This document shows positions 8,698 to 17,137 of a DNA stretch of 64,000 nt, one piece after another. The stretch lies in NCBI RefSeq assembly GCF_032104385.1, contig NZ_DAMCHJ010000006.1, forward strand, positions 1-64,000. Reading direction: 5' to 3'. The notes under the pieces are model-generated. The model was not told where the DNA came from and did not search any database. It was given only the letters and a program-made list of their open reading frames with translations. This DNA is from Tissierella sp032104385. GTDB lineage: Bacteria > Bacillota > Clostridia > Tissierellales > Tissierellaceae. The translations under genes and the position numbers were made by a program. The stretch's first letter is position 1, and the number at the start of each line of letters is the position of its first letter.

Positions 8698-9662
8698 TGG
8701 CTACTGTATATTATTTAATTCAAAATATGCTACCTGTAGCAATGCCACTACTTCTTGTAGCCCTAGGTGGAATGTTTAGTGAAATAGGTGGAGTAGTAAA
8801 TATTGCACTTGAAGGGATTATGCTCTTTGGAGCATTTTTCGGGGCATTATTTGTTTACTTTGTCCAGAATTCAGGTATGAATCCACAAACTGTTTTACTT
8901 CTAGGAATGTTAGTCGCTGCAGTTGCAGGTTTAATTTATTCACTGTTATTATCCTTTGCAGCAGTTACTATGAAGGCAGACCAAGTTATAACAGGTACTT
9001 CACTTAATATGCTTATTCCGGCTGTAATATTATTATTTGCAAAGATGTTTTTCATCAGTGATGGTATTACTACAAATATGAACTTTTATATTAAAGAAAT
9101 ACCTGTTTTAGGAAAGATTCCAGTGTTAGGAGATATGTTCTTCCAGAAAACTTATCTGACAGTTATGATTAGCTTTGTATTTCTTATAATAGCAATTATT
9201 ATATTCTATAAGACAAAATTTGGTCTACGACTTAGAGCTTGTGGTGAACATCCCCATGCTGCTGATTCTGTAGGTATAAATGTTCATAGAATGAGATATG
9301 CAGGTACTAGTATTTCTGGCATATTAGGTGGAATCGGAGGATTTTTTTACTCTGTAGGAGTTATGGATGGAAATGTAAATGGACATACTGGAGTAGCGGG
9401 ATTTGGATTTTTAGCTTTAGCAGTAATGATTTTTGGACAATGGAAACCAATTAAGATTTTTTTTGCAGCTATGTTCTTTGCATTTTTAAGGACTTTGGCA
9501 TATTCAGTTTCATTAATACCTTTCCTAGCCAATTTAGGAATTAATCAAACATATTATAAAATGTTACCTTATATAGCTACAATGGTAGTTCTTGCATTTA
9601 CATCAAAAAAATCAAGAGCACCAAAGGCAGAAGGTATACCATATGATAAATCCCAAAGATAG
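8697..9662 (+). CDS. Nucleoside ABC transporter permease (YufQ/NupQ type)
   Basis: The second permease of the heteromeric importer: 321 residues, eight to nine membrane segments. The conserved motif GGVVNIALEGIMLFGAF near the N-terminus and GLRLRACGEHPHAADSVGIN in a cytoplasmic loop are typical of this family, where the EAA-like loop contacts the ATPase. Start ATG 8697 overlaps the upstream stop, with GGGAGGGGG as ribosome site. It is the last gene of the operon before the terminator at 9706-9741. Confidence 0.9.
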   Translation: MATVYYLIQNMLPVAMPLLLVALGGMFSEIGGVVNIALEGIMLFGAFFGALFVYFVQNSGMNPQTVLLLGMLVAAVAGLIYSLLLSFAAVTMKADQVITGTSLNMLIPAVILLFAKMFFISDGITTNMNFYIKEIPVLGKIPVLGDMFFQKTYLTVMISFVFLIIAIIIFYKTKFGLRLRACGEHPHAADSVGINVHRMRYAGTSISGILGGIGGFFYSVGVMDGNVNGHTGVAGFGFLALAVMIFGQWKPIKIFFAAMFFAFLRTLAYSVSLIPFLANLGINQTYYKMLPYIATMVVLAFTSKKSRAPKAEGIPYDKSQR

Positions 9663-9705
9663 GAAATTTTAATTTAAAATATAGAATTGAGAATTAAAAT
9701 ATTAG

Positions 9706-9741
9706 AAAAGACAAGGTTTATAAAAATTCCTTGTCTTTTTT
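9706..9741 (+). terminator. Terminator of the nucleoside transporter operon
   Basis: AAAAGACAAGG (9706-9716) pairs with CCTTGTCTTTT (9729-9739), followed by further T residues. Confidence 0.9.
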
Positions 9742-9745
9742 GTTT

Positions 9746-9773
9746 TTGTACTTTGTTAATTTTCTGATATAAT
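9746..9773 (+). promoter_or_regulatory. Promoter for rpoN
   Basis: TTGTAC (9746-9751) and TATAAT (9768-9773) are spaced by 16 bases, with a TGA just before the -10 (extended -10). Confidence 0.6.
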
Positions 9774-9809
9774 ATAATTATACAAATAATATCTGGAGGA
9801 TTGAGCTGG

Positions 9810-11186
9810 ATGAGACTTAGTTATGACTTAACCCTTGAACAATCACAAAAATTGATAATGACACCAGAATTAAGACAAGCAATAGAACTGCTTCAATTCA
9901 ATAGTCTAGAATTAAAAGAATATATAGCTAATGAGATGGAAGAAAATCCAATGCTTGAATCATTAAGTTCCTCAGAGGAATTTGATAACTTGGATAAATA
10001 TGCAAATGATAACGATATAGACTGGAAAGAATATTTTGAAAAATATGACGATATTAGTTATAGACCTCAAGTAGATAAAAATATAAAGGAATATAATTAT
10101 GAAGCGTTTGTATCCTATGAACCTACATTAAAAGAGCATCTAATGTCACAACTAAGATTTATTCCATTGGAAAACAAAGAATATAAAATTGGAGAAAATA
10201 TTATACAAAATATTGATGAAAATGGATATTTGAGTACTTCCACAGAAGAAATTTCAAAGTTTATGAAATGTGGAAAAGAAGAAGTAGAAATAATATTGGA
10301 TATTATACAAACATTTGAACCAATAGGAGTGGGAGCTAGGAATTTGAAAGAATGTCTATCAATTCAAGTAAAAAATAAAATGGATGCTAATCACTATATT
10401 ATTACAATAATTGAAGATTATCTAGAAGATCTTGGATATAATAGAATACAAAAAATTTCCAAAGAATTAAATCTTGATTTAAAAGAAGTCCAAGAAGCCT
10501 GTGACTATATAAAAAGATTGGAGCCTAAGCCAGGCAGCTCCTTTAGAAGTGATTCAGAAGATATAAGATATATTATTCCTGATGCTGAAATTCAATTAAT
10601 AGATGGAGAATTTGTTGTTATATTAAATGATGTTACTGGACCTAGGCTTAATATAAACAATTATTACAAAGGATTAATGAAATCAGGTGGAGATAAAAAA
10701 ACTATTGATTTCTTAAATGAAAAGTTTAACTCTGCAATGTGGATTATTAGAAGTATAGAACAAAGAAGAAATACGATTAAAAGAGTAATAGAATCTATAT
10801 TAAAATTTCAAAAGAATTTCTTTATTGAAGGTGAAATAGCTTTAAAACCTTTAACTTTAAAGGATATAGCAGATGACATAGATATGCATGAATCAACTAT
10901 ATCTAGAGCAACAAATGGTAAATATGTACAGACTCCTAGAGGATTATTTGAACTAAAGTATTTCTTTTCATCAGGAATACTAGGGGATGAAGGTGATGTA
11001 TCTTCAACAAGTATTAAGGTAAAATTAAAAGATATTATAGATAATGAAGACCCTAAGAAGCCATATAGTGATCAAAAAATATCAGAATTATTGAAAATGC
11101 AAGGTATAAATATTTCAAGAAGAACTGTTGCAAAATATAGAGATGAGCTTTGTATACCTTCATCTTCAATGAGAAGAAGATATTAA
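9810..11186 (+). CDS. rpoN: RNA polymerase sigma-54 factor
   Basis: The alternative sigma factor that recognises -24/-12 promoters and needs AAA+ activators. The start is ATG 9810 (MRLSYDLTLEQ), 10 bases after GGAGG; a TTG at 9801 directly abuts that ribosome site and is unlikely. The 458 residues show the Gln/Leu-rich activator-interacting region (LEQSQKLIMTPELRQAIELL, residues 8-27), a core-binding domain, and the helix-turn-helix/RpoN-box end ISRRTVAKYRDELCIPSSS. The gene is expressed separately from the nucleoside operon and directly precedes cggR. No activator or -24/-12 promoter was recognised in this window, so its regulon is not shown here. Confidence 0.94.
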   Translation: MRLSYDLTLEQSQKLIMTPELRQAIELLQFNSLELKEYIANEMEENPMLESLSSSEEFDNLDKYANDNDIDWKEYFEKYDDISYRPQVDKNIKEYNYEAFVSYEPTLKEHLMSQLRFIPLENKEYKIGENIIQNIDENGYLSTSTEEISKFMKCGKEEVEIILDIIQTFEPIGVGARNLKECLSIQVKNKMDANHYIITIIEDYLEDLGYNRIQKISKELNLDLKEVQEACDYIKRLEPKPGSSFRSDSEDIRYIIPDAEIQLIDGEFVVILNDVTGPRLNINNYYKGLMKSGGDKKTIDFLNEKFNSAMWIIRSIEQRRNTIKRVIESILKFQKNFFIEGEIALKPLTLKDIADDIDMHESTISRATNGKYVQTPRGLFELKYFFSSGILGDEGDVSSTSIKVKLKDIIDNEDPKKPYSDQKISELLKMQGINISRRTVAKYRDELCIPSSSMRRRY

Positions 11187-11206
11187 TATGGAAATTTATT
11201 TTAATA

Positions 11207-11235
11207 TTGCATAAAAAATTAAGATAATGTATACT
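11207..11235 (+). promoter_or_regulatory. Promoter of the cggR-glycolysis operon
   Basis: TTGCAT (11207-11212) and TATACT (11230-11235) are separated by exactly 17 bases. Transcription would start near 11242, upstream of the operator. Confidence 0.8.
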
Positions 11236-11277
11236 ATAAGTGGTAGAATTTGTATTCTGCCATTTCTTTAAAAATAG

Positions 11278-11313
11278 CGGGACAAATAATACGTATCCGG
11301 GACATAAAACGTC
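11278..11313 (+). promoter_or_regulatory. CggR operator (two direct half sites)
   Basis: CGGGAC occurs at 11278-11283 and again at 11298-11303, exactly 20 bases apart. The second copy is followed after six bases by CGTC. The published B. subtilis CggR operator, as I recall it, is CGGGAC-N6-TGTC repeated with the same 20-base period. The site lies between the promoter and the cggR start, so bound repressor would block elongation as a roadblock, relieved by fructose-1,6-bisphosphate. Confidence 0.85.
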
Positions 11314-11351
11314 CAATCACGAGGTGATATTTCCTATTAAGAGGTGATTTG

Positions 11352-12386
11352 ATGGAAGTACTAGAATTATTGAAAAAAATAACTCCAGAAATAATTGAGA
11401 TAATTGAAAAGAGATATCTTATTCTAAGATCTATTTCCTATAATCAACCAATAGGCAGAAGAGCTTTATCAGGAGAACTAGGTTTTAAAGAAAGGACTAT
11501 AAGGGATGAAGTAGGAATCCTAAAAAATCAAGGGTTATTAAATGTAGATTTAATGGGTATGTATATTACCGAAGATGGAAAGAAAGCTTTAATAAACCTT
11601 CATTCAATTTATAGTAATTTAAAGGGTATTCCGAAACTGGAGGAAAAATTACAAAAATTATTAGGAATAAAGAAAATGATTATAGTTCCTGGAGATTCTG
11701 CACAAAATAATATGGTACTAAAGGATATGGGGAAGATTACATCTAAGGCATTAAAAGATAATATTAATCCTAAAGATATAATAGGGATAACTGGTGGAAG
11801 TACAATGGCAGTTGTAGCTGATGAAATCACACCTGATAATAAAACTAGAGATATAGTAGTTATACCTGCAAGAGGTGGTCTAGGACGTGAGGTAGAAACT
11901 CAGTCTAATTCCATAGCAGCAAAACTTGGACAACAATTGGGAGGCTCTTATAGACTATTATATGTACCAGATGGATTGGAAGAAAAGGCTTTAGAACTTA
12001 TGTTAAAGAATGAAGAGATCAGAGAGTCAGTAGAACTGCTCAATAATATGAATACTCTTATATTTGGAATTGGCAGAGCAGATACTATGGCAAAAAGAAG
12101 AAATTTATCGGAGGAAAGAATAGAGGAGTTAATCAATTATGGGGCAGTGTCAGAAGCATTAGGACATTACTTTGATATTGAAGGTAAAGAGATTTGGGAG
12201 TTTAAAACTATTGGATTATCCCTTGAGAAATTCAAATCATTAAATAGTGTTATTGGAGTTGCCGGAGGAGAAGAAAAAGCAGAGGCCATACTTTCAGTAT
12301 CTACTTTAAATAAGAATATGACTTTAATAACGGATGAATCTGCAGCAAGAAAAATACTTGAGATTGTAAATAAAGCTACAAAGTAG
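11352..12386 (+). CDS. cggR: Central glycolytic genes regulator CggR (SorC family)
   Basis: A 344-residue repressor of the lower glycolysis operon. The N-terminal helix-turn-helix covers about residues 18-85 (RRALSGELGFKERTIRDEVG). The remainder is the SorC-type effector domain, with IIGITGGSTMAVVADEI and VIPARGGLGREVETQ typical of CggR; in B. subtilis it binds fructose-1,6-bisphosphate. Start ATG 11352 follows GAGGTGATTT at 11341; a TTG one codon upstream is less likely. It is the first gene of cggR-gap-pgk-tpiA-gpmI-eno and should autoregulate through the operator at 11278-11313. Confidence 0.93.
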   Translation: MEVLELLKKITPEIIEIIEKRYLILRSISYNQPIGRRALSGELGFKERTIRDEVGILKNQGLLNVDLMGMYITEDGKKALINLHSIYSNLKGIPKLEEKLQKLLGIKKMIIVPGDSAQNNMVLKDMGKITSKALKDNINPKDIIGITGGSTMAVVADEITPDNKTRDIVVIPARGGLGREVETQSNSIAAKLGQQLGGSYRLLYVPDGLEEKALELMLKNEEIRESVELLNNMNTLIFGIGRADTMAKRRNLSEERIEELINYGAVSEALGHYFDIEGKEIWEFKTIGLSLEKFKSLNSVIGVAGGEEKAEAILSVSTLNKNMTLITDESAARKILEIVNKATK

Positions 12387-12433
12387 CTAATATATAAAAG
12401 AATAAAAATATAAATAAATAGGAGGAGTTTTTT

Positions 12434-13438
12434 ATGGTAATGAAGGTTGGATTAAGTGGATTTGGTAGAATTGGTAGAGATGTATTAAGAGCTTATGCAG
12501 AAAATGGTGTAGATGAATTTGAAATAGTAGCATTAAATGCATCAGGTAATTTAGAAGATTTAGCTCATTTATTTAAATATGATACTATGTATGGAAAATT
12601 CAATGGCACAATAGAAGTAGCAGAAGATGGATTTGTTATAAATGGCAAAAAAATTAAGGTAGTGGCTCATAGGGACCCAGCTGAAATCCCTTGGAAAGAA
12701 CTAGGTGCTGAGTTGGTAATTGACTCTACAGGAGCATTTAAAGATAGAGCAGGCTTATCTAAACATATTGAAGCAGGAGCTAAGAAAGTAATCATAACTG
12801 CACCTGCTAAGGATGAAGACATTACAATAGTATTAGGAGTAAATGAAGAAAAATATGATCCAGCTAATCATCATATTATTTCAAATGCTTCGTGTACAAC
12901 TAACTGCTTAGCACCAGTGGCTAAGGTAATATTAGATAAGTTCGGTATTAAGAAAGGTTTAATGACTACAATCCATGCTTATACAAACGATCAACAAATT
13001 CTAGATAAAAGACATAAAGACCTTAGACGTGCAAGAACAGCAGGACAAAATATTGTTCCTACAACAACAGGAGCAGCAAAGGCTGTAGCATTAGTACTTC
13101 CAGAATTAAAAGGAAAGTTAAATGGTTTCTCAGTAAGAGTTCCAGTACCTACAGTTTCTATGGTAGACGTAGTATTTGAAGTAGAAAAACAAGCTACAGC
13201 AGAAGAGATTAATCAAGCATTAAAAGAAGCTAGCGAAGGTGAATTAAAAGGAATATTAGGTTACTCTGAAGAACCATTAGTATCCTCAGATTATATTGCA
13301 GATCCTCATTCATCAATAGTAGATGGATTGTCAACTATGGTTATTGACAATATGGTTAAAGTGGTTTCATGGTATGACAATGAGTGGGGATATTCTGAAA
13401 GAGTAGTAGATCTTGCAAAATTAGTAGCTAACAAATAA
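12434..13438 (+). CDS. gap: Glyceraldehyde-3-phosphate dehydrogenase, type I
   Basis: Oxidises glyceraldehyde-3-phosphate to 1,3-bisphosphoglycerate in glycolysis. 334 residues; Rossmann GFGRIGR at residues 9-15; catalytic Cys154 in SNASCTTNC; the general-base His is expected in the TTIHAYTNDQ segment. GGAGGAG precedes ATG 12434. Two coenzyme-contact positions are unusual for a glycolytic NAD enzyme. The loop after the second beta strand reads ALNASG instead of the NAD-type xNDL, resembling B. subtilis GapB. The segment QILDKRHKDLRR has Lys-Arg where NAD enzymes usually have Leu-Pro. This suggests acceptance of NADP, which is inference; the position in the cggR operon argues for a glycolytic role. 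Confidence 0.95.
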   Translation: MVMKVGLSGFGRIGRDVLRAYAENGVDEFEIVALNASGNLEDLAHLFKYDTMYGKFNGTIEVAEDGFVINGKKIKVVAHRDPAEIPWKELGAELVIDSTGAFKDRAGLSKHIEAGAKKVIITAPAKDEDITIVLGVNEEKYDPANHHIISNASCTTNCLAPVAKVILDKFGIKKGLMTTIHAYTNDQQILDKRHKDLRRARTAGQNIVPTTTGAAKAVALVLPELKGKLNGFSVRVPVPTVSMVDVVFEVEKQATAEEINQALKEASEGELKGILGYSEEPLVSSDYIADPHSSIVDGLSTMVIDNMVKVVSWYDNEWGYSERVVDLAKLVANK

Positions 13439-13452
13439 ATTAAGATTATTTA

Positions 13453-13497
13453 AATAACTTCACTTTTTGGTGCCAGGCACCAAAAAGTGAAGTTATT
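13453..13497. repeat. 22-bp-arm perfect palindrome (REP-like element) between gap and pgk
   Basis: Every base from 13453 to 13474 pairs with 13476 to 13497 around a single central A at 13475. The core is TGGTGCCAGGCACCA. No T-run follows on either strand. The core resembles a palindrome I recall as dispersed in many clostridial genomes, so a REP-type mobile element is likely. It could also act as an mRNA-stabilising hairpin inside the glycolytic transcript. Confidence 0.75.
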
Positions 13498-13526
13498 ATA
13501 CAAATATTGGTGATGGGGGAGTTAGA

Positions 13527-14720
13527 ATGCTAAATAAAAAATCATTAAAAGATTTAGATTTTGCAGGTAAAAAGGTACTGGTTAGATGTGACTTTAATGT
13601 ACCTATGGATGAAGAGGGTAGAATTACAGATGATATAAGGATAAAATCGTCACTGCCAACTATAAATTATTTAGTTGAAAAAGGTGCAAAGGTAATACTT
13701 ATGTCACATTTAGGCAGACCAAAGGGAGAACCAAATAAAAAACATACATTAGAACCAGTAGCAAAGAGACTAAGGGAATTGTTAAATAAAAAAGTTATAT
13801 TTGCACAAGATGATTTTGTTGTATCTGATATGGTAAAAAAACAAGTAGATGCTATGAAAGATGGAGATATTCTACTACTTGAAAACACAAGATTTAGAAA
13901 AGAAGAAGAAAAGAATGAGGAAAATTTTGCAAAGGACTTAGCATCCTTAGGAGAGCTGTATGTAAATGATGCTTTTGGTACTTCTCATAGAGCACATGCA
14001 TCTAATGTAGGTGTATCTACTTATCTACCATCTGCCGTAGGATTTTTAGTAGAGAAAGAGATATCTATTATGGGCAAGGCTTTAGAATCGCCTGAAAGAC
14101 CTTTTATAGCCATATTAGGCGGTGCGAAGGTATCTGATAAAATAGGTGTAATAGAAAACCTTATAAATAAAGTAGATACCATAATAGTAGGTGGCGGTAT
14201 GGCTTATACTTTCCTAAAGGCACAAGGATATGAAATAGGAAAATCCTTATTAGAAGAAGATAAGATTGATTTAGCAAAGGAACTATTACAAAAGGCAAAA
14301 GATAATAATGTGAGGTTATTATTACCAGTAGATGTAGTAGTTGCAAGAGAATTTAAAAATGATACGGAATTTAAGGCTGTTAAGATAGAGGATATACCAA
14401 ATGATATGATGGGACTAGATATAGGCGAAGAATCTATAAAACTATTTTCAAATATAATTAAAGAAGCAAAAACTATAGTATGGAATGGACCTATGGGAGT
14501 ATTTGAGATGGAAAACTTTGCAAAGGGAACATATGCCATTGCAAAGGCTATGGCAGAATCAGATGGTATAACTATAGTAGGTGGCGGGGATTCCGCTTCA
14601 GCAGTTGAAAAATCAGGTTATGCAGATAAAATGATTCATATTTCTACAGGTGGTGGAGCTTCCTTAGAACTACTAGAAGGAAAAATCCTGCCAGGAATTG
14701 AGTCAATATCAGAAAGATAA
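13527..14720 (+). CDS. pgk: Phosphoglycerate kinase
   Basis: Transfers phosphate from 1,3-bisphosphoglycerate to ADP. 397 residues, standard length. N-domain motif VLVRCDFNVPMDE (substrate Arg/Asp/Asn), basic patch SHLGRPKG and NDAFGTSHRAHASN are intact. The C-domain has ILGGAKVSDKIGVIENL and the nucleotide-binding GGGDSASAVEKSG. GGGGGAG precedes ATG 13527. It lies 88 bases after gap across the palindrome and 11 bases before the tpiA start. No anomaly seen. Confidence 0.97.
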   Translation: MLNKKSLKDLDFAGKKVLVRCDFNVPMDEEGRITDDIRIKSSLPTINYLVEKGAKVILMSHLGRPKGEPNKKHTLEPVAKRLRELLNKKVIFAQDDFVVSDMVKKQVDAMKDGDILLLENTRFRKEEEKNEENFAKDLASLGELYVNDAFGTSHRAHASNVGVSTYLPSAVGFLVEKEISIMGKALESPERPFIAILGGAKVSDKIGVIENLINKVDTIIVGGGMAYTFLKAQGYEIGKSLLEEDKIDLAKELLQKAKDNNVRLLLPVDVVVAREFKNDTEFKAVKIEDIPNDMMGLDIGEESIKLFSNIIKEAKTIVWNGPMGVFEMENFAKGTYAIAKAMAESDGITIVGGGDSASAVEKSGYADKMIHISTGGGASLELLEGKILPGIESISER

Positions 14721-14731
14721 GGGGGATGGAT

Positions 14732-15475
14732 ATGCGAACTCCTATAATCGCAGGTAATTGGAAAATGAATAATACAATAAATGAAGGGTTACAATTAGTA
14801 GAGGAAATTAAATCTTGTAAATTAAGTGAAGATGTTGAAGCTGTAATTTGTGTACCTTTTATTTGTCTTTCAGAAATAAAAAAAGCTATAGAGAATACTA
14901 ATATAAAGCTAGGTGCTCAAAACATGCATTGGGAAGAAAATGGAGCTTTTACAGGTGAAGTTTCTCCTAAGATGTTAAAGGACATAGGTATTGACTATGT
15001 AATAATTGGGCATTCTGAAAGGCGTCAATATTTTAATGAAACAGATATTACTGTAAATAAAAAAATAAAAGCTGCTATTTTTCATGATATTAAACCAATA
15101 GTTTGTGTAGGGGAAACTTTAGAAGAAAGAGAAGCAAATATTGAAAAAGATATAGTGAAAAACCAAGTTCTAAAAGCTTTTGAAGGAATAGAAGAAAAAG
15201 ACCTGGATCATATAGTAATTGCCTATGAGCCAATTTGGGCTATAGGTACAGGTAAAACTGCTTCATCAGATGATGCTAATGATATGCTAGGATTCATACG
15301 AGAAACAATAGGAAATAAATATGGTGAAAAGAAAAATATAATTAGAATACAATATGGCGGTTCTGTAAAGCCAAGTAATATAAAGGAATTAATGGATAAA
15401 TCTGAAATAGACGGTGCATTAGTAGGAGGAGCTAGTCTAAAGGCTCAAGATTTTGTTGATTTAATAAATTTTTAA
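14732..15475 (+). CDS. tpiA: Triosephosphate isomerase
   Basis: Interconverts dihydroxyacetone phosphate and glyceraldehyde-3-phosphate. I choose ATG 14732 (MRTPIIAGNWKMN), which has GGGGGA at a 6-base spacing; the ATG at 14726 touches that site. The 247 residues contain the catalytic Lys in NWKMN, His in IIGHSERR, Glu in AYEPIWAIGTG, and the phosphate-binding IQYGGSVKPSN and GALVGGASL. Fourth structural enzyme gene position in the cggR operon, 14 bases before gpmI. Confidence 0.97.
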   Translation: MRTPIIAGNWKMNNTINEGLQLVEEIKSCKLSEDVEAVICVPFICLSEIKKAIENTNIKLGAQNMHWEENGAFTGEVSPKMLKDIGIDYVIIGHSERRQYFNETDITVNKKIKAAIFHDIKPIVCVGETLEEREANIEKDIVKNQVLKAFEGIEEKDLDHIVIAYEPIWAIGTGKTASSDDANDMLGFIRETIGNKYGEKKNIIRIQYGGSVKPSNIKELMDKSEIDGALVGGASLKAQDFVDLINF

Positions 15476-15489
15476 TTTGGAGGATTAAT

Positions 15490-17019
15490 ATGGTTAAAAC
15501 ACCAGTTATGCTAATAATATTAGATGGATTTGGTATAGGGAAGGAATATAACGGAAATGCTGTGAAATTAGCCAATACACCTAATTTAGATAGATTGTTT
15601 ATAGAGTATCCAAATACTACATTAGAAGCATCTGGACTAGCAGTAGGTCTTCCAGAGGGACAAATGGGTAATTCTGAGGTTGGACATCTGAATATTGGCT
15701 CAGGACGTATAATATATCAGGACTTAACTAAGATATCTAAGTCTATAAAAGACGGTGATTTTTTTGAGAAAATGGAATTTTTAGATGCAGTAGAAAATGC
15801 TAAAAAGAATAATTCTAAAGTTCATTTAATGGGCTTAGTATCATCAGGTGGAGTCCATAGCCACAATACCCATCTCTATGCATTATTGGAATTAATGGAA
15901 AAACAAAATTTCCATAATGTATATATTCATGCTATATTAGATGGAAGGGATGTATCTCCAGCTGCTGGTAAGGAAGATGTAGAAGAATTAATGAGAAAAA
16001 TAGATGAAATAGGTGTTGGAAAAATAGCAACAATTTCAGGCAGGTATTATGCTATGGATAGGGATAAGAGATGGGATAGAATAAAATTAGCCTACGATGT
16101 TTTTACTTTAGGGAAGGGAAATGAAAGTAATGACCCTGTACTAGCAATAGAAAAATCCTATAGTGAAAATATTACAGACGAGTTCATTGTTCCTACTGTT
16201 ATAAAAGAAAATAATCAACCTGTGGCAACTGTTGATAACAATGATTCAATTATATTCTTTAATTTTAGACCAGATAGGGCTAGACAAATTACTAGGGCTT
16301 TTGTAGATGAAGATTTTGATGGATTTGAGAGAGAAAAAAAAGTAAATACTTTTTATGTAACTATGACAGAGTATGATAAAACTATAGAGAATGTAAAAGT
16401 GGCTTATAGTGATGAAGCTCCTAAAAATACTTTAGGAGAGTATATTAGCAATAAAGGATTATCACAACTTAGAATTGCTGAAACTGAAAAATATGCTCAT
16501 GTAACATTTTTCTTCAATGGTGGTATAGAAGAGCCTTATGTTAATGAAGATAGGGCATTGATCCCATCTCCAAAGGTAGCCACCTATGATTTACAGCCAG
16601 AGATGAGTGCTGTAGAAGTAAAGAATGAAGTATTAAATAGATTAAAAATGAATAAATATGATTTAATTATATTAAATTTTGCAAATCCAGATATGGTAGG
16701 TCATACTGGAATAGTACCAGCCACAGTAAAGGCAATAGAAACTGTAGATAGTTGTTTAGGGGAAATAATAGATCTCCTAATAGAAAAGGGTGGTAAAGCT
16801 TTAATTACAGCAGACCATGGAAATGCAGAAATGTTAATAAATGAGGATGGTAGTCCTATAACATCTCATACAACTAATAGAGTACCATTGATATTAGTAG
16901 GGGAAAAGAATGCAAAATTACAAGAAGGAATATTAGCAGACTTAGCACCAACCATATTGGAACTTATGAGTTTAGAAAAACCAGAGGAAATGACTGGTCA
17001 CAGTCTTATAAGACTATGA
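15490..17019 (+). CDS. gpmI: 2,3-bisphosphoglycerate-independent phosphoglycerate mutase
   Basis: Converts 3-phosphoglycerate to 2-phosphoglycerate without a bisphosphate cofactor. 509 residues of the alkaline phosphatase superfamily. Mn-binding ILDGFGIG at the start, nucleophile Ser62 in GNSEVGHLNIG, GRYYAMDRDKRWDR, NFRPDRARQ and the C-terminal metal site ITADHGNAE are all intact. RBS GGAGG precedes ATG 15490. Mn dependence makes related enzymes sensitive to pH and sporulation state in Bacillus; no direct sign of that control here. Confidence 0.97.
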   Translation: MVKTPVMLIILDGFGIGKEYNGNAVKLANTPNLDRLFIEYPNTTLEASGLAVGLPEGQMGNSEVGHLNIGSGRIIYQDLTKISKSIKDGDFFEKMEFLDAVENAKKNNSKVHLMGLVSSGGVHSHNTHLYALLELMEKQNFHNVYIHAILDGRDVSPAAGKEDVEELMRKIDEIGVGKIATISGRYYAMDRDKRWDRIKLAYDVFTLGKGNESNDPVLAIEKSYSENITDEFIVPTVIKENNQPVATVDNNDSIIFFNFRPDRARQITRAFVDEDFDGFEREKKVNTFYVTMTEYDKTIENVKVAYSDEAPKNTLGEYISNKGLSQLRIAETEKYAHVTFFFNGGIEEPYVNEDRALIPSPKVATYDLQPEMSAVEVKNEVLNRLKMNKYDLIILNFANPDMVGHTGIVPATVKAIETVDSCLGEIIDLLIEKGGKALITADHGNAEMLINEDGSPITSHTTNRVPLILVGEKNAKLQEGILADLAPTILELMSLEKPEEMTGHSLIRL

Positions 17020-17137
17020 TAATGGACAATAATTAAAATATTAGAAATGTAAAAGATAGATTTTAATTTTATTTAGGATGATAGTCATGTAGTCTGGAAT
17101 ATAAGGAATCATCTTTAATTATAAAGGAGGAGTCAAT

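Noticed and set aside
13453..13497. Palindrome after gap as a terminator
   Set aside because: No T-run on either side, and the remaining glycolytic genes downstream have no other promoter.
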